A stretch of DNA of 18,768 bases from UBA2402 sp044371005 (GTDB lineage Bacteria; Planctomycetota; Phycisphaerae; Phycisphaerales; UBA1924). The notes beneath the pieces are model-generated. The model searched no databases. It saw only the letters and a list, made by a program, of their open reading frames with translations, and was not told where the DNA came from. A program made the translations under genes and the position numbers. Location: NCBI GenBank assembly GCA_044371005.1, contig JBILUL010000094.1, forward strand, positions 1 through 18,768, in the 5' to 3' direction. Below, one piece after another: positions 1 to 8,191 of this stretch (position 1 is its first letter; every line of letters begins with the position of its first letter).

Positions 1-62
1 ATTGGAGTACTCGTCGCCCAGATGGACAGATCGCACAAAGGGCGATGCCACGGCGCGCGATA

Positions 63-87
63 CCACTGTGGCCAACTGCCACAGTGG
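63..87 (-). terminator. Perfect hairpin downstream of the GH31 gene, possible terminator
   Basis: A perfect 10-bp inverted repeat, CCACTGTGGC and GCCACAGTGG, encloses a 5-nt loop (CAACT). It lies 23 bp beyond the stop codon of the minus-strand glucosidase gene. There is no T-tract on the minus-strand side, so this is not a classical intrinsic terminator. It could act as an mRNA 3' end stabiliser or serve whatever lies to the left of the window. The rest of positions 1-109 shows nothing that I can call a gene. Confidence 0.35.
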
Positions 88-109
88 CGATTCGCTCGCT
101 TTTCCTTGC

Positions 110-2467
110 TTACGGCTTGATCGTCGCGCTGGCGTCTTCGACGAAGCTGGAGTTGACGGTACGGGTTGAGCCGTTGGGGCCTTCGACCAGCAGGGCCACC
201 TTCACGGTGCGCTTGGGCAGTTGCATCGACCCTTCGCGCTTGGCGACCTTCACCACCACGCTGTCACCTTGCACGCTGGCCTGGTAGGTAGTCAGTGCAA
301 ACTCACCCTTCTGGTAGCCGTAGCCCTCGCCCGCATCTTCGTAGAGCGTGCCGGTCGCCTGGCCCTTGTCATCCAGCGCGATCGTGAGCGTGAGCTCCTC
401 GAGGGGCTTGCTGTCGACGTGCTGCACAATCGGGCCACTGGGGACGATCGAGCCGCCCTTGATGAGGATGCGGGGAAGGTCCTGATCTGCAGGAGCTGAG
501 AAGGTGCGCCAGATGCCCTTGGGCGTCACGCTCGTGCGGGTGCGATCGGGCACCACCTGCGTCTGCACCAGCAGCGCATCGCCGAGCAGGAACGAATCAT
601 CTTCGCTGCGGAGCGCAGGGTCGCGAGGATCAGCAAAGAAGGTCGGGCGTGCAATCGGCAGACCGTTCACGCTGGCTTCGTGGAAGAGCGTGTAGTAGTA
701 CGGCAACAGCACATAGCGCATCTCGAGCGCTGCACGCGAAGTGGCTTCAACCGCCGGACCGAAGGCCCAGGGCTCCTTGTTGATGTTCTCCTTGCCCGTG
801 TGTCCACGCGCGAAGGGGAAGAGCGCACCAAAGCCCATCCATCGCGCGAACATCGGGCCGTCGCCGTTACCGGCAAAGCCGCCGATGTCGGGGCCGATGA
901 AGGGCTGGCCGGAAAGACCGACATTGAGCACCATCGGAATGGAAGTTTCAACGTGGTACCAGTTCGCAGTGTTGTCACCCGTCCACGTCGCGCCATAGCG
1001 CTGGCCACCGATGTAGTTGGCGCGGCTCAGCACGAACGGACGCTTGTCGGGATTGATGGCCGCAATTCCCTCAAGCGAGCCCTTGATCATCTGCATGCCG
1101 TAGACGTTGTGATACCGCGCATGATCGCCCGCGGCCTTCTCACCCTGCGGCTTGCCGTTGGGACCAACCATCGCCGGGTCACCCGCATGGCGATTGTCCT
1201 CGGGCATCGTCTTGCTCTTGACATTGAAGACCGCTGGCTCATTCATGTCGTTCCAGACACCATCGATGCCCTGCGCCATGAAGTCCTTGTACAAACCCGC
1301 CCACCACTGCCGCACCGTGGGGCTCGTGTAATCGGGGAAGTAGCACCAGCCCGGCCAGACTTCACCTTCATACACGCTGCCATCGGCGCGCGTCACATAG
1401 ACATTCTTCGACTTGCCATCATCACGGATCGCCACGTAGTTGGCAATCTCCTTCGCGCGGGCATCCTTGAGCGCCTGCGGCTCCTTGTCGCGCACTTCCT
1501 GCGGCGGATCGTTGGGCGAACGATCATCGCGGCTCTTGAGACCCGGATCGATCATGTAGACCGTCTTGTACCCTTGTGCGTGCAGATCGGCATTCAGCTT
1601 CGCCGGATCTGGGAAGTGGCCACGATCGAACGTGAAGACTCGGAAGCCTTCCATGTAATCAATGTCGAACCAGATGATGTCGCAGGGAATCTTGCGATCG
1701 CGGAACTCCTTGGCCACCTCACGCACGCGGCTCTCAGGAAAGTACGAATACCGACACTGGTGATAGCCAATCGCCCACTTGGGCGGCATCGCCATCTTGC
1801 CCGTCAAGTTCGCCAACTCCTTGAGCACTTCCTGCGGCGAAGCCTTGTCGATCACAATGACCGGGAACGCAGGTCCATCGGCAATGAAGCGAATCTCATT
1901 CGCATCGCTCGCGGCAGTATCCACCGTACACCGATACGTCGTATCCGCCAGCACACCAAAGGCCGTTCCATCAGGCCGAACCGCCAGCACCCACGGGTGC
2001 GACTGATAGAGACTCTTGGCCTCATCGCCGTAGCCATAGGCATCGGTGTTCCAGGTCGTCACACTGCGACCGTTGCGAAGCAGCTGTCCCGCGACTTCAC
2101 CGGTGCCGTAGAGCGAAGTGCCGGGCGTGATGGTGATGCGTGCGCTGTGCTTGCCGCCGAAGGTGCCAAAGACGGGCTTGACGGCGGGGTCGCTCTTGAG
2201 TGCCGCGGCGCTGGCGGGTTCAGCGAGGAGTGCGTAGGAGGGGTGAGCGTTGTCCTTCGCCGCGGCATCGGCGAAGAAGCGTGCGACGCCGGCGGAGAAC
2301 TCCTGGCCGACGCTCGGGCCCGCCGCGGCGGTCCACGCGGCCATCACGGCGCCATCATCGCTGACTCGCGCGAAGGAGTTGGAGACGGTGACAGCGGAGC
2401 CGGCCACCATGAGAAGCAGCGCAGCGGAAGAGGAAGCAAGAATGCGACGCCAGCGAGCATGCACCAT
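110..2467 (-). CDS. Secreted GH31 alpha-glucosidase
   Basis: This glycoside hydrolase family 31 enzyme (785 aa) is predicted to release glucose from the non-reducing ends of alpha-glucans or maltooligosaccharides. The chosen ATG at 2467 is preceded by a good Shine-Dalgarno (AGGAGA) and begins a signal peptide (VHARWRRIL followed by a hydrophobic stretch), so it is exported. An N-terminal beta domain is followed by a GYHQCRYSYF stretch and IWFDIDYM, which is typical of alpha-glucosidase-type GH31. The catalytic nucleophile lies in WNDMNEP (Asp407) and the probable acid/base in WTGDN (Asp498), followed by the C-terminal beta domains. Unlike the divergent amylase it has no dockerin and ends ...ATIKP. 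The pairing with an amylase supports a starch or maltodextrin substrate. Alpha-xylosidase activity is possible but less likely, because the DIDYM motif and context favour glucosidase. Family assignment is firm; exact substrate is inferred. Confidence 0.93.
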   Translation of the reverse strand: MVHARWRRILASSSAALLLMVAGSAVTVSNSFARVSDDGAVMAAWTAAAGPSVGQEFSAGVARFFADAAAKDNAHPSYALLAEPASAAALKSDPAVKPVFGTFGGKHSARITITPGTSLYGTGEVAGQLLRNGRSVTTWNTDAYGYGDEAKSLYQSHPWVLAVRPDGTAFGVLADTTYRCTVDTAASDANEIRFIADGPAFPVIVIDKASPQEVLKELANLTGKMAMPPKWAIGYHQCRYSYFPESRVREVAKEFRDRKIPCDIIWFDIDYMEGFRVFTFDRGHFPDPAKLNADLHAQGYKTVYMIDPGLKSRDDRSPNDPPQEVRDKEPQALKDARAKEIANYVAIRDDGKSKNVYVTRADGSVYEGEVWPGWCYFPDYTSPTVRQWWAGLYKDFMAQGIDGVWNDMNEPAVFNVKSKTMPEDNRHAGDPAMVGPNGKPQGEKAAGDHARYHNVYGMQMIKGSLEGIAAINPDKRPFVLSRANYIGGQRYGATWTGDNTANWYHVETSIPMVLNVGLSGQPFIGPDIGGFAGNGDGPMFARWMGFGALFPFARGHTGKENINKEPWAFGPAVEATSRAALEMRYVLLPYYYTLFHEASVNGLPIARPTFFADPRDPALRSEDDSFLLGDALLVQTQVVPDRTRTSVTPKGIWRTFSAPADQDLPRILIKGGSIVPSGPIVQHVDSKPLEELTLTIALDDKGQATGTLYEDAGEGYGYQKGEFALTTYQASVQGDSVVVKVAKREGSMQLPKRTVKVALLVEGPNGSTRTVNSSFVEDASATIKP

Positions 2468-2510
2468 GAGAAATCTCCTGTCGGATTGAGCGAGCAAAAC
2501 GAGCGTGGAC

Positions 2511-2516
2511 AGCGTA
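2511..2516 (-). promoter_or_regulatory. Possible -10 element of the GH31 gene (TACGCT)
   Basis: Read on the minus strand, TACGCT lies about 44 bp before the glucosidase ATG, which would give a leader of roughly 37 nt. No good -35 lies 17 bp upstream. The call rests on the recurrence of TAC-N-CT hexamers in front of other genes in this window and is weak on its own. Confidence 0.28.
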
Positions 2517-2627
2517 GGTGGGAATGAAGCGGGCGAGTGTGTTCAAGGGGCGTGCGGGCTCGCCGCGGCGATGCCGGGGAGAAACAGTCTCAGGTTCTTT
2601 CGGGGAAATCCCGCAGTTCTGAACGCT

Positions 2628-2644
2628 CTTGTAACGGTTTCAAG
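2628..2644. promoter_or_regulatory. LacI/MalR-family-like operator palindrome
   Basis: CTTGTAAC-G-GTTTCAAG is a 17-bp inverted repeat whose half-sites match at 7 of 8 positions. The core TTGnAAC/GTTnCAA resembles the operators of LacI-family sugar regulators (the TTGnAAACGnTTnCAA-like class). It sits between two divergently transcribed alpha-glucan hydrolase genes, where such a regulator would be expected. No LacI-family gene is in the window, so the regulator is not identified. Confidence 0.45.
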
Positions 2645-2698
2645 GGTTTGGATGAGCGGAATGGTGCTCTGGAGAAGCGAAGCGGTGTGAAATGTCTT

Positions 2699-2727
2699 TT
2701 GTTGTGAAGCGCGGTCGCGCATACTAA
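2699..2727 (+). promoter_or_regulatory. Probable sigma70-type promoter for the amylase gene
   Basis: TTGTTG (2699-2704) and TACTAA (2722-2727) are separated by exactly 17 bp. Transcription would begin near 2734 and give an mRNA leader of about 170 nt before the amylase ATG at 2908. The LacI-like palindrome lies about 55 bp upstream of the -35 element. Both hexamers are imperfect, so confidence is moderate to low. Confidence 0.4.
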
Positions 2728-2770
2728 CGAATGACTCTGGCCGCGTCGTTCAGACGGGCCGAACAACTAT

Positions 2771-2905
2771 GGGTGAGGCACCTTCATGTGCCGCCCAAAC
2801 AGCGGTCCGATAAGCCCTCCAGTGTTTGGGGAGGGGGTCGGGTGGCTGAGCATGGTTTGCGAATCTCGGGGTGGCAGTCTGCCGCCTGGTGTTACAGGGA
2901 GTGTT
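2771..2905 (+). promoter_or_regulatory. Leader with predicted hairpins upstream of the amylase gene
   Basis: Successive stems can be drawn: GGCAC(CTTCAT)GTGCC at 2777-2792, CCCTCC(9-nt loop)GGAGGG at 2815-2835, and CCTG(GTGTTA)CAGG just before the ribosome binding site AGGGAG. The first stem and its GCCC tail recur before another dockerin gene (10891-10910, minus). I do not recognise a known riboswitch class. The region may be a cis-regulatory RNA or simply GC-rich DNA that folds by chance. Confidence 0.3.
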
Positions 2906-2907
2906 TC

Positions 2908-5811
2908 ATGTCGCGACGGATGAACAGTGTGTGTGGGATGCGAGTGCGGGGTCGGGTTGGGGTGACCGGGCTGATGCTCGCCGCGGCGGGCGCGGCGTGT
3001 GTGCTTCCCGGCGCGGCGTTCGCCGCGGATGAGAATCCGGCGCCGACGCTGCAGTGGTTTGAGACTCCCTGGACAGTGATGGAGCGGCGGATGGTGGATG
3101 TGTTCATCAACGGCTACGGATCGGTGTGGCTGCCGCCGCCGAGCCGCGCGTATGTGTGGCCGGGGAGTGCGAATCAGAACTCGACGAGCGCGGGCTACGA
3201 CGCGTTTGATCGGTTCAACCTCGGCACACCCACCGCGCAGACGGCGTTTGGCACCGAGCAGTACTTTGGCGCGATGGTGGATGAGTACCACCGTGCGGGC
3301 GTCGAGGTCTACATTGACACGATTCTGAATCACAACTCGGGTCGCCAGACCGGTGCGGGCTTCATGCAGGATGGCGGCTACCCGGGCTTCACGATGAACC
3401 CGCCAACGCCGATGCGCGACAAGCTGCCCACGGACAACTGGGGCGACTTCCACGGCGGCATCTCAACGGGCTACTACCAGTCCGAGGCTCCGCAGAGCAT
3501 CCGGTACTGCCTGCTTCAGGGCGATCTGGTGGCACTGGTCGACATCGATCAGGGCTCGAACAATCTGTTCATTCGCCAGCCCACGGTTGCGGGCAACCCG
3601 CAGAACATTCCGGGCGGCACGTACTTCAATCGTCCCGACCCCAACAACGCGCGTTTCTATCCTGATGCGGCACTGGGGACCGATGCTCCGGTGAACAACC
3701 CGGGCATGTGGTTTGCCGGTGCACTGAATACGGGAATCTTCGCCGCGCCCTGTGATGTACCGTGGCGGAACGAGACTCCCAGCTCCTTCAGTTTCGGTCG
3801 CTTCAACACGGCCAATCCGATGGCGGGCGATCCGGTGCCTGAGAATGCAACGGGCTACACGATGCGCTGGGTGCAGTGGATGATGGACGTGCAGAAGGTG
3901 GACGGATTCCGTCTCGATGCCGTCAAGCATGTGCCCAGCTGGTACTGGGATTCGTTCTTTGACTCTGTGACGCACCAGCGTCGTATGACGCCGGATGGTC
4001 GGCAGGTGAACCCGGTCGTCTTCGGCGAGTGCGTCGAAGGCAACGACTTCTGCTTTGATCGGTATGTCCGCAAGCCCAACGGCCGCACCAATGGCCGCCT
4101 CGCGGCGGGCGATGCGTTCGCCAATCGCGATGTGCTTGACCTTACGGGCGCAGGTCGCCTTCGCAACAACGTTGGCGCGGGCGGCCCGGACAATCTGGGC
4201 GCGGTGCTCAACGACCACATCGACAACACCGACGACGGGTTCAACAACGGCACCGTCGGCTTCAATCACATCTGGAGCCACGACAACGGAACCACGGGCA
4301 CCGGTGCCGTGCTCGCGCCCATCCCCACTGCACGTCAGCAGGGCTGGTACATGCATGCGTACCTGCTCTTCCGTCCGGGTCCTTCGATCGTCTTCTACAA
4401 CGGCCGCGGCGTCAATCGCACCGGCCCGGGCTTCTATCCCAAGCAGGGCGTGCCAGTGGCACTCGGCCAGGATGGAAGCAGCACCGCGCTCGAAGCGGCG
4501 ATCACCAATCTCGTTCAACTCTCCAACCAGTTCGGACGCGGCGAGTTCACGCCCCGCTGGCAGGATGGCGACACCCTGGTCTTCGAACGTCGCACCCGCA
4601 GCGGTGCGACCTATTCGGGCAACTGCATCGTGGGTCTCAACGATCGCTACGACGGAGGCTTTGACACGCGCACCATCTCGACGAGCTTCCCGCAGGGCAC
4701 GCGGCTCATCGAAATGACCGGCAACGCCGCCAACGCCACAGTTGATCCCAACAACGACATCCTTGATGTGATCACCGTGGGTGCCGGCGGCTCGGTCACG
4801 CTGCGGGTTCCCCGCAATCTCAACGCCAACGGCGTGGAGCACAACAAGGGCTTCGTGGTGTACGCTCCGGCCATTCCGTCGGGCACCCTGTCGATCAGCA
4901 ACATCGCATCCACGCTCCCCGCCGACCCGGCTTCCACTCCGGCCTTCCGTCGCCGGCTCAATGCCATCCCCGTCGTCACCGCGAACAGCTTTGATGTTCA
5001 GCTGACGACGACCAAGGGTGACGCCGGAGCTCCCAACAACGACAACGCCGATGACAATGCGGTCTTCCGCATCAACGAAGGCTACAGCGATTTCAACGGC
5101 AACGGCGTCGTGGACATCGACTACACCAATGCAGTCGTTCCCGGATACGAGCAGTTCGTGACGCAGCGTGCACCTCTTGCCGGCACCACCAACACCCAGG
5201 GCCTCTATCGCCAGACCATCGATGCCACGCGCCTTGAGGAAGGCGTGAACTACGTGAGCGTCGTGGCCTTCCGGAAGCGCAACTCGATCGAAGGTCCGCT
5301 CTTCCGCGACTTCCGAACGGCCGTCTATGTCGACCGTCTCGCACCGACGGTCTCGCTTACGAGCCCCTGCCCGCTGCCCGAAGGCACCACCTCCTTCAAC
5401 TTCAGCGTCACCACCTCCGACCGCACGGTGACCAAGGTACACCTGATCCCCAACCCGCCATCGGTCGCCGATCCGCTGACGCTGGCCAATACCGGCAATC
5501 AGGCAGGACGCCTTGACCGCTGGCAGTATGTGGCTCCCGCTTCAGGACTCGTCCCGGGCGTCAACCAGTTGCTGGTGATTGCCTTCGAAGAGAGTGGGCG
5601 AGGCAGCTATCAGTACATTGATTGCCGCGTCGGGCCGGCGGCCTGCCCCGCCGACTTCAACCAGGATGGCGGCATTGATGGCTCGGACATCGCCGCGTTC
5701 TTCGAGGCGTGGGAAGCGGGCGACACGCTCGCCGACGTGAACGAAGACGGCGGCGTCGATGGCAGCGACATCGCCTCGTTCTTCCTGGTCTGGGAAGCTG
5801 GCGGCTGCTGA
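2908..5811 (+). CDS. Secreted GH13 alpha-amylase with C-terminal GC-type dockerin
   Basis: This 967-aa protein is predicted to cut internal alpha-1,4 bonds of starch-like glucans outside the cytoplasm. ATG 2908 is chosen because AGGGAG precedes it and a signal peptide follows (RVRGRVGVTG then a hydrophobic core ending AAFA). The GH13 conserved regions appear in order: GYDAFD, DTILNH (Asp137, His142), GFRLDAVKH (nucleophile Asp337), FGECVEG (acid/base Glu374) and WSHDNG (transition-state Asp459). Beta-rich C-terminal domains follow, including a Ca-binding-like DFNGNGVVDID segment. The last 52 residues (916-967) form a dockerin of two DxNxDGGxDGSD loops ending in GGC. GH13 subfamily and exact product are unknown. 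The gene is divergent from the GH31 glucosidase and ends at a strong terminator. Confidence 0.92.
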   Translation: MSRRMNSVCGMRVRGRVGVTGLMLAAAGAACVLPGAAFAADENPAPTLQWFETPWTVMERRMVDVFINGYGSVWLPPPSRAYVWPGSANQNSTSAGYDAFDRFNLGTPTAQTAFGTEQYFGAMVDEYHRAGVEVYIDTILNHNSGRQTGAGFMQDGGYPGFTMNPPTPMRDKLPTDNWGDFHGGISTGYYQSEAPQSIRYCLLQGDLVALVDIDQGSNNLFIRQPTVAGNPQNIPGGTYFNRPDPNNARFYPDAALGTDAPVNNPGMWFAGALNTGIFAAPCDVPWRNETPSSFSFGRFNTANPMAGDPVPENATGYTMRWVQWMMDVQKVDGFRLDAVKHVPSWYWDSFFDSVTHQRRMTPDGRQVNPVVFGECVEGNDFCFDRYVRKPNGRTNGRLAAGDAFANRDVLDLTGAGRLRNNVGAGGPDNLGAVLNDHIDNTDDGFNNGTVGFNHIWSHDNGTTGTGAVLAPIPTARQQGWYMHAYLLFRPGPSIVFYNGRGVNRTGPGFYPKQGVPVALGQDGSSTALEAAITNLVQLSNQFGRGEFTPRWQDGDTLVFERRTRSGATYSGNCIVGLNDRYDGGFDTRTISTSFPQGTRLIEMTGNAANATVDPNNDILDVITVGAGGSVTLRVPRNLNANGVEHNKGFVVYAPAIPSGTLSISNIASTLPADPASTPAFRRRLNAIPVVTANSFDVQLTTTKGDAGAPNNDNADDNAVFRINEGYSDFNGNGVVDIDYTNAVVPGYEQFVTQRAPLAGTTNTQGLYRQTIDATRLEEGVNYVSVVAFRKRNSIEGPLFRDFRTAVYVDRLAPTVSLTSPCPLPEGTTSFNFSVTTSDRTVTKVHLIPNPPSVADPLTLANTGNQAGRLDRWQYVAPASGLVPGVNQLLVIAFEESGRGSYQYIDCRVGPAACPADFNQDGGIDGSDIAAFFEAWEAGDTLADVNEDGGVDGSDIASFFLVWEAGGC
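5653..5808 (+). repeat. Dockerin-coding tandem repeat of the amylase
   Basis: Two EF-hand-like Ca-binding units, DFNQDGGIDGSDIAAFF and DVNEDGGVDGSDIASFF, are each followed by a W-E-A segment. The module ends with Cys as the final residue. The second unit is nearly identical at the DNA level to the second unit of the gene at 8192-9967. Confidence 0.85.
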
Positions 5812-5846
5812 GCCAGCCTCCGACGGACTTGATCCGATTCATGCAA

Positions 5847-5875
5847 GGGACGCACCGCAAGGTGCGTCCCTTTTT
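5847..5875 (+). terminator. Rho-independent terminator of the amylase gene
   Basis: GGGACGCACC (5847-5856) pairs perfectly with GGTGCGTCCC (5861-5870) around a GCAA tetraloop and is followed by TTTTT. It begins 36 bp after the amylase stop. Confidence 0.93.
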
Positions 5876-5976
5876 CGTTGGTTCTGGCCCAGCAAAGCCG
5901 GTTCGCAGGCCAATCGCGGAGCCTGGACCGCCACGCCACCACCCCTTGCCCATTTGACTCACTATCCTTGGGGCCA

Positions 5977-7008
5977 ATGGCTCCCACCCCCCACGTCGGC
6001 TCCTCAGCCTCGCAGGTCCCTCCCGACCGCTCCCACATCGCCACCGAACGGCGCAACCCGCGCACGATGGATCTTCACTCCCTCAGTGTCGAAGCGTGTA
6101 TCGAGCGGATCAACATCGAAGACCGGCACGCCTTTGATGCCGTCAAGCGTGCCCGCACCCGCATCTCAACCTTCGTGGAAGCGATCGAACCCGGCTTCGT
6201 GGCAGGCGGACGACTGATCTACGTCGGTGCCGGCACTTCCGGACGCCTTGGCGTGCTTGATGCCAGCGAAGCGCCCCCGACTTTCCAGGTCCCCCCTGAT
6301 CGCATCATCGGCATCATCGCCGGCGGCGACAGTTCGCTGCGCAAGAGCAGTGAATCGAAGGAAGATGATGCACAGGGTGCGTGGAGCGAACTCGAAGCAC
6401 TGAAGCTCACCGACAAGGACACGGTGCTGGCGATCGCCGCGGGAGGCACGACGCCGTACGCGGTGGGTGCACTCGAGTTCTGCAAGACCAAGACCGGCAC
6501 TTCGAAGCCGACCACGGCACTGCTGTGCTGCACGACCATCGAGCGTCCCCCCCACTGCGATCACCTCATCATGCTGCGGACCGGGCCTGAGGTGCTCACG
6601 GGTTCGACGCGGATGAAGGCGGGAACGGCCACCAAGCTCACGCTCAACTTGATCTCCACGACTCTGATGATCCGCTCTGGCCGGGTCTATCAGAATCTCA
6701 TGGTTGATCTCAAGGCCACCAATCAGAAGCTCCGCGACCGGGCTGCACGGATCATCGCAACGCTGACGGGGCTGAGCCGCGAGGACAGTCTGGCGCTTCT
6801 TGACCGCGCCCATGGCGATGTCAAAGTGGCGGTGGTCATGCACGCGCAGCACCTGAGCCCATCGCATGCCGCGGCGACGCTCGCGCAGCACGGCGGGCAT
6901 CTGGCTCGCGTGCTCGGCGATCAGAAGCCAGCCACGACGGATGAGGATGAGGCCGACGACCACGACTCTGGCGCCGATGGCGAGGAGCAGGAGACGCAGG
7001 GATGGTGA
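5977..7008 (+). CDS. murQ: N-acetylmuramic acid 6-phosphate etherase
   Basis: MurQ splits the lactyl ether of MurNAc-6-phosphate to GlcNAc-6-phosphate and D-lactate in the cytoplasm, recycling peptidoglycan sugar. The 343-aa product has the family start TERRNPRTMDLHS and the SIS-domain signature GAGTSGRLGVLDASE (residues 84-98). Glu98 and Glu129 (SKEDD) are 31 residues apart, the same spacing as the catalytic Glu83 and Glu114 of E. coli MurQ. LTGSTRMKAGTATK is also present. ATG 5977 was chosen; it has only a weak GGGG Shine-Dalgarno, and a TATCCT hexamer ends 8 nt before it, so the mRNA could be nearly leaderless. The last 25 or so residues are a highly acidic tail (DEDEADDHDSG...), beyond the usual ~300-aa family length. 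It overlaps purK by 7 nt. No transporter or AnmK-type kinase is nearby. Confidence 0.93.
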   Translation: MAPTPHVGSSASQVPPDRSHIATERRNPRTMDLHSLSVEACIERINIEDRHAFDAVKRARTRISTFVEAIEPGFVAGGRLIYVGAGTSGRLGVLDASEAPPTFQVPPDRIIGIIAGGDSSLRKSSESKEDDAQGAWSELEALKLTDKDTVLAIAAGGTTPYAVGALEFCKTKTGTSKPTTALLCCTTIERPPHCDHLIMLRTGPEVLTGSTRMKAGTATKLTLNLISTTLMIRSGRVYQNLMVDLKATNQKLRDRAARIIATLTGLSREDSLALLDRAHGDVKVAVVMHAQHLSPSHAAATLAQHGGHLARVLGDQKPATTDEDEADDHDSGADGEEQETQGW

Positions 7009-8087
7009 TCGGTGTTCTGGGTGGCGGACAACTGGGGCGAATGCTCGCGTTGGCGGGGATTCCGCTGGGGCTTTCGTTCCGTTTTTTCGATCCGGCCAGC
7101 GAATGTGCCGCGGCAGAGGTCGGACCGCACACGTGCGCCGCGTGGGATGATCACGCAGCGCTCCGCCAGTTTGCCTCGCAGGTTGATGTGGTGACGTTCG
7201 AGTTTGAAAACGTCCCTACCGCCACGGTGGAGTTCCTGGCCGCACTCGTGCCAGTGCGTCCGGGAGTCGCGGCATTGCAGCACGGCCAGGACCGGATTGC
7301 GGAGAAGGACTTCTTCGTCAAGCACGGACTCTCGGTGCACCCATACCGAGCCGCGGCGAGCCTCGCAGAGTTTGAACGTGCCTTCGCGGAGATCGGTGGT
7401 CCGTGCGTTGCCAAGACCAGACGCATGGGCTACGACGGCAAGGGGCAGGCGGTGATTCGGACCGCCGCGGAGATTGCGCCGGCGTGGCAGGCACTCGCAG
7501 GCCAGCCACTGCTGGTCGAGGCCTTCGTGGCCTTCGAATCAGAAGCATCGATCATCGGTGTACGCGGCGTTGATGGCGAGATCCGCACGTATCCGATGGC
7601 TCGAAACGTCCATCGGGGCGGCATTCTGCGCGTCTCGACGGCACCAGCCGACAATGTGGGCCCGGAACTTGCGAAGGCAGCACACGAGCATGTCCGTGCG
7701 GTGCTCAATGCGCTCGACTATGTCGGCGTGCTGGCGATTGAGTTCTTTGTGAGCAACGGGAAGTTGCTGACCAACGAAATGGCGCCGCGGGTTCACAACA
7801 GCGGCCACTGGACGATCGAAGGATCGAACGTCAGTCAGTTCGAGAATCATGTGCGTGCGGTGGCCGGATTGCCGCTGGGCGATACGTCGATGCGAGCGGG
7901 TCCGTGCGTGATGGTGAACATCATCGGGCAGAGGCCGAATGCCGCGGCATTGCTCGCGGTTCCGGGGCTGCACCTGCACGATTACGCCAAGTCAGCAAAA
8001 GCCGGTCGCAAGATCGGGCATGCGACGCTGATGCCGGTGCCACAGGGGTGGGAGCAGATCCCGGCGGTGGCGTCGATTCTGAGTTGA
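7002..8087 (+). CDS. purK: N5-carboxyaminoimidazole ribonucleotide synthase
   Basis: PurK is an ATP-grasp enzyme that carboxylates AIR with ATP and bicarbonate to N5-CAIR in purine synthesis. The 361-aa protein starts with the hallmark GVLGGGQLGRML and ends with HLHDYAKSAKAGRKIGHATL, both typical of PurK. The ATP-grasp core includes AKTRRMGYDGKGQ and the metal/phosphate region NEMAPRVHNSGHWT. Length is normal. ATG 7002 overlaps the murQ stop by 7 nt, and AGGAG/GCAGGG lies just upstream, so translation is probably coupled. Its partner mutase gene purE is not in the window. The linkage with murQ has no obvious metabolic reason. It converges on the minus-strand gene at 8192. Confidence 0.95.
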   Translation: MVIGVLGGGQLGRMLALAGIPLGLSFRFFDPASECAAAEVGPHTCAAWDDHAALRQFASQVDVVTFEFENVPTATVEFLAALVPVRPGVAALQHGQDRIAEKDFFVKHGLSVHPYRAAASLAEFERAFAEIGGPCVAKTRRMGYDGKGQAVIRTAAEIAPAWQALAGQPLLVEAFVAFESEASIIGVRGVDGEIRTYPMARNVHRGGILRVSTAPADNVGPELAKAAHEHVRAVLNALDYVGVLAIEFFVSNGKLLTNEMAPRVHNSGHWTIEGSNVSQFENHVRAVAGLPLGDTSMRAGPCVMVNIIGQRPNAAALLAVPGLHLHDYAKSAKAGRKIGHATLMPVPQGWEQIPAVASILS

Positions 8088-8116
8088 GGGGCGAGGTGCT
8101 CGCCGCGTGGTACAGC

Positions 8117-8149
8117 AAAAAAAACAGCGGTGCCTCTGGGCACCGCTGT
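8117..8149 (-). terminator. Rho-independent terminator of the 8192-9967 gene
   Basis: On the minus strand an 11-bp perfect stem (ACAGCGGTGCC with GGCACCGCTGT, TCTG/CAGA loop) is followed by eight T residues (A8 at 8117-8124 on the plus strand). It starts about 43 bp beyond the stop codon. On the plus strand the hairpin could also stall transcription from purK, although it lacks a T-tract in that direction. Confidence 0.93.
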
Positions 8150-8191
8150 GAAGCACTGTTGAAGTTGAAGGCTGCGCGGAACTGGATGGGC

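Larger units (their letters stand above)
2468..2907. other. Divergent intergenic region of the GH31/GH13 locus
   Basis: This is about 440 bp between the glucosidase start (minus) and the amylase start (plus). It holds a TACGCT -10-like hexamer for the minus gene (2516-2511), a LacI-type palindrome (2628-2644), a promoter for the amylase (2699-2727) and a leader with hairpin potential (2771-2905). A GGGGAAATCCC inverted repeat also lies near 2602-2612. No additional gene is supported here. An open frame in phase with the amylase extends up to 2731, but its extra 59 residues look non-coding and would bury the signal peptide. Confidence 0.7.

Noticed and set aside
680..2527. Long plus-strand open frame (about 615 codons) opposite the GH31 gene
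   Set aside because: It is the antisense of a clear GH31 coding sequence; its translation is Arg/His-rich, has no domain, and the GC-rich third positions of the real gene explain its openness.
2731..2907. Upstream start for the amylase adding 59 residues
   Set aside because: It lacks a ribosome binding site, sits just 3 nt after the predicted -10 hexamer, and would place non-conserved sequence before the signal peptide.
3463..5442. Long minus-strand open frame (about 659 codons) opposite the amylase gene
   Set aside because: It is antisense to conserved GH13 catalytic motifs and has no recognisable domain, ribosome binding site or signal.
5653..5808. Cellulosome-type assembly in the window
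   Set aside because: Only dockerin-like modules are present; no cohesin or scaffoldin gene is seen, so a cellulosome is not supported.
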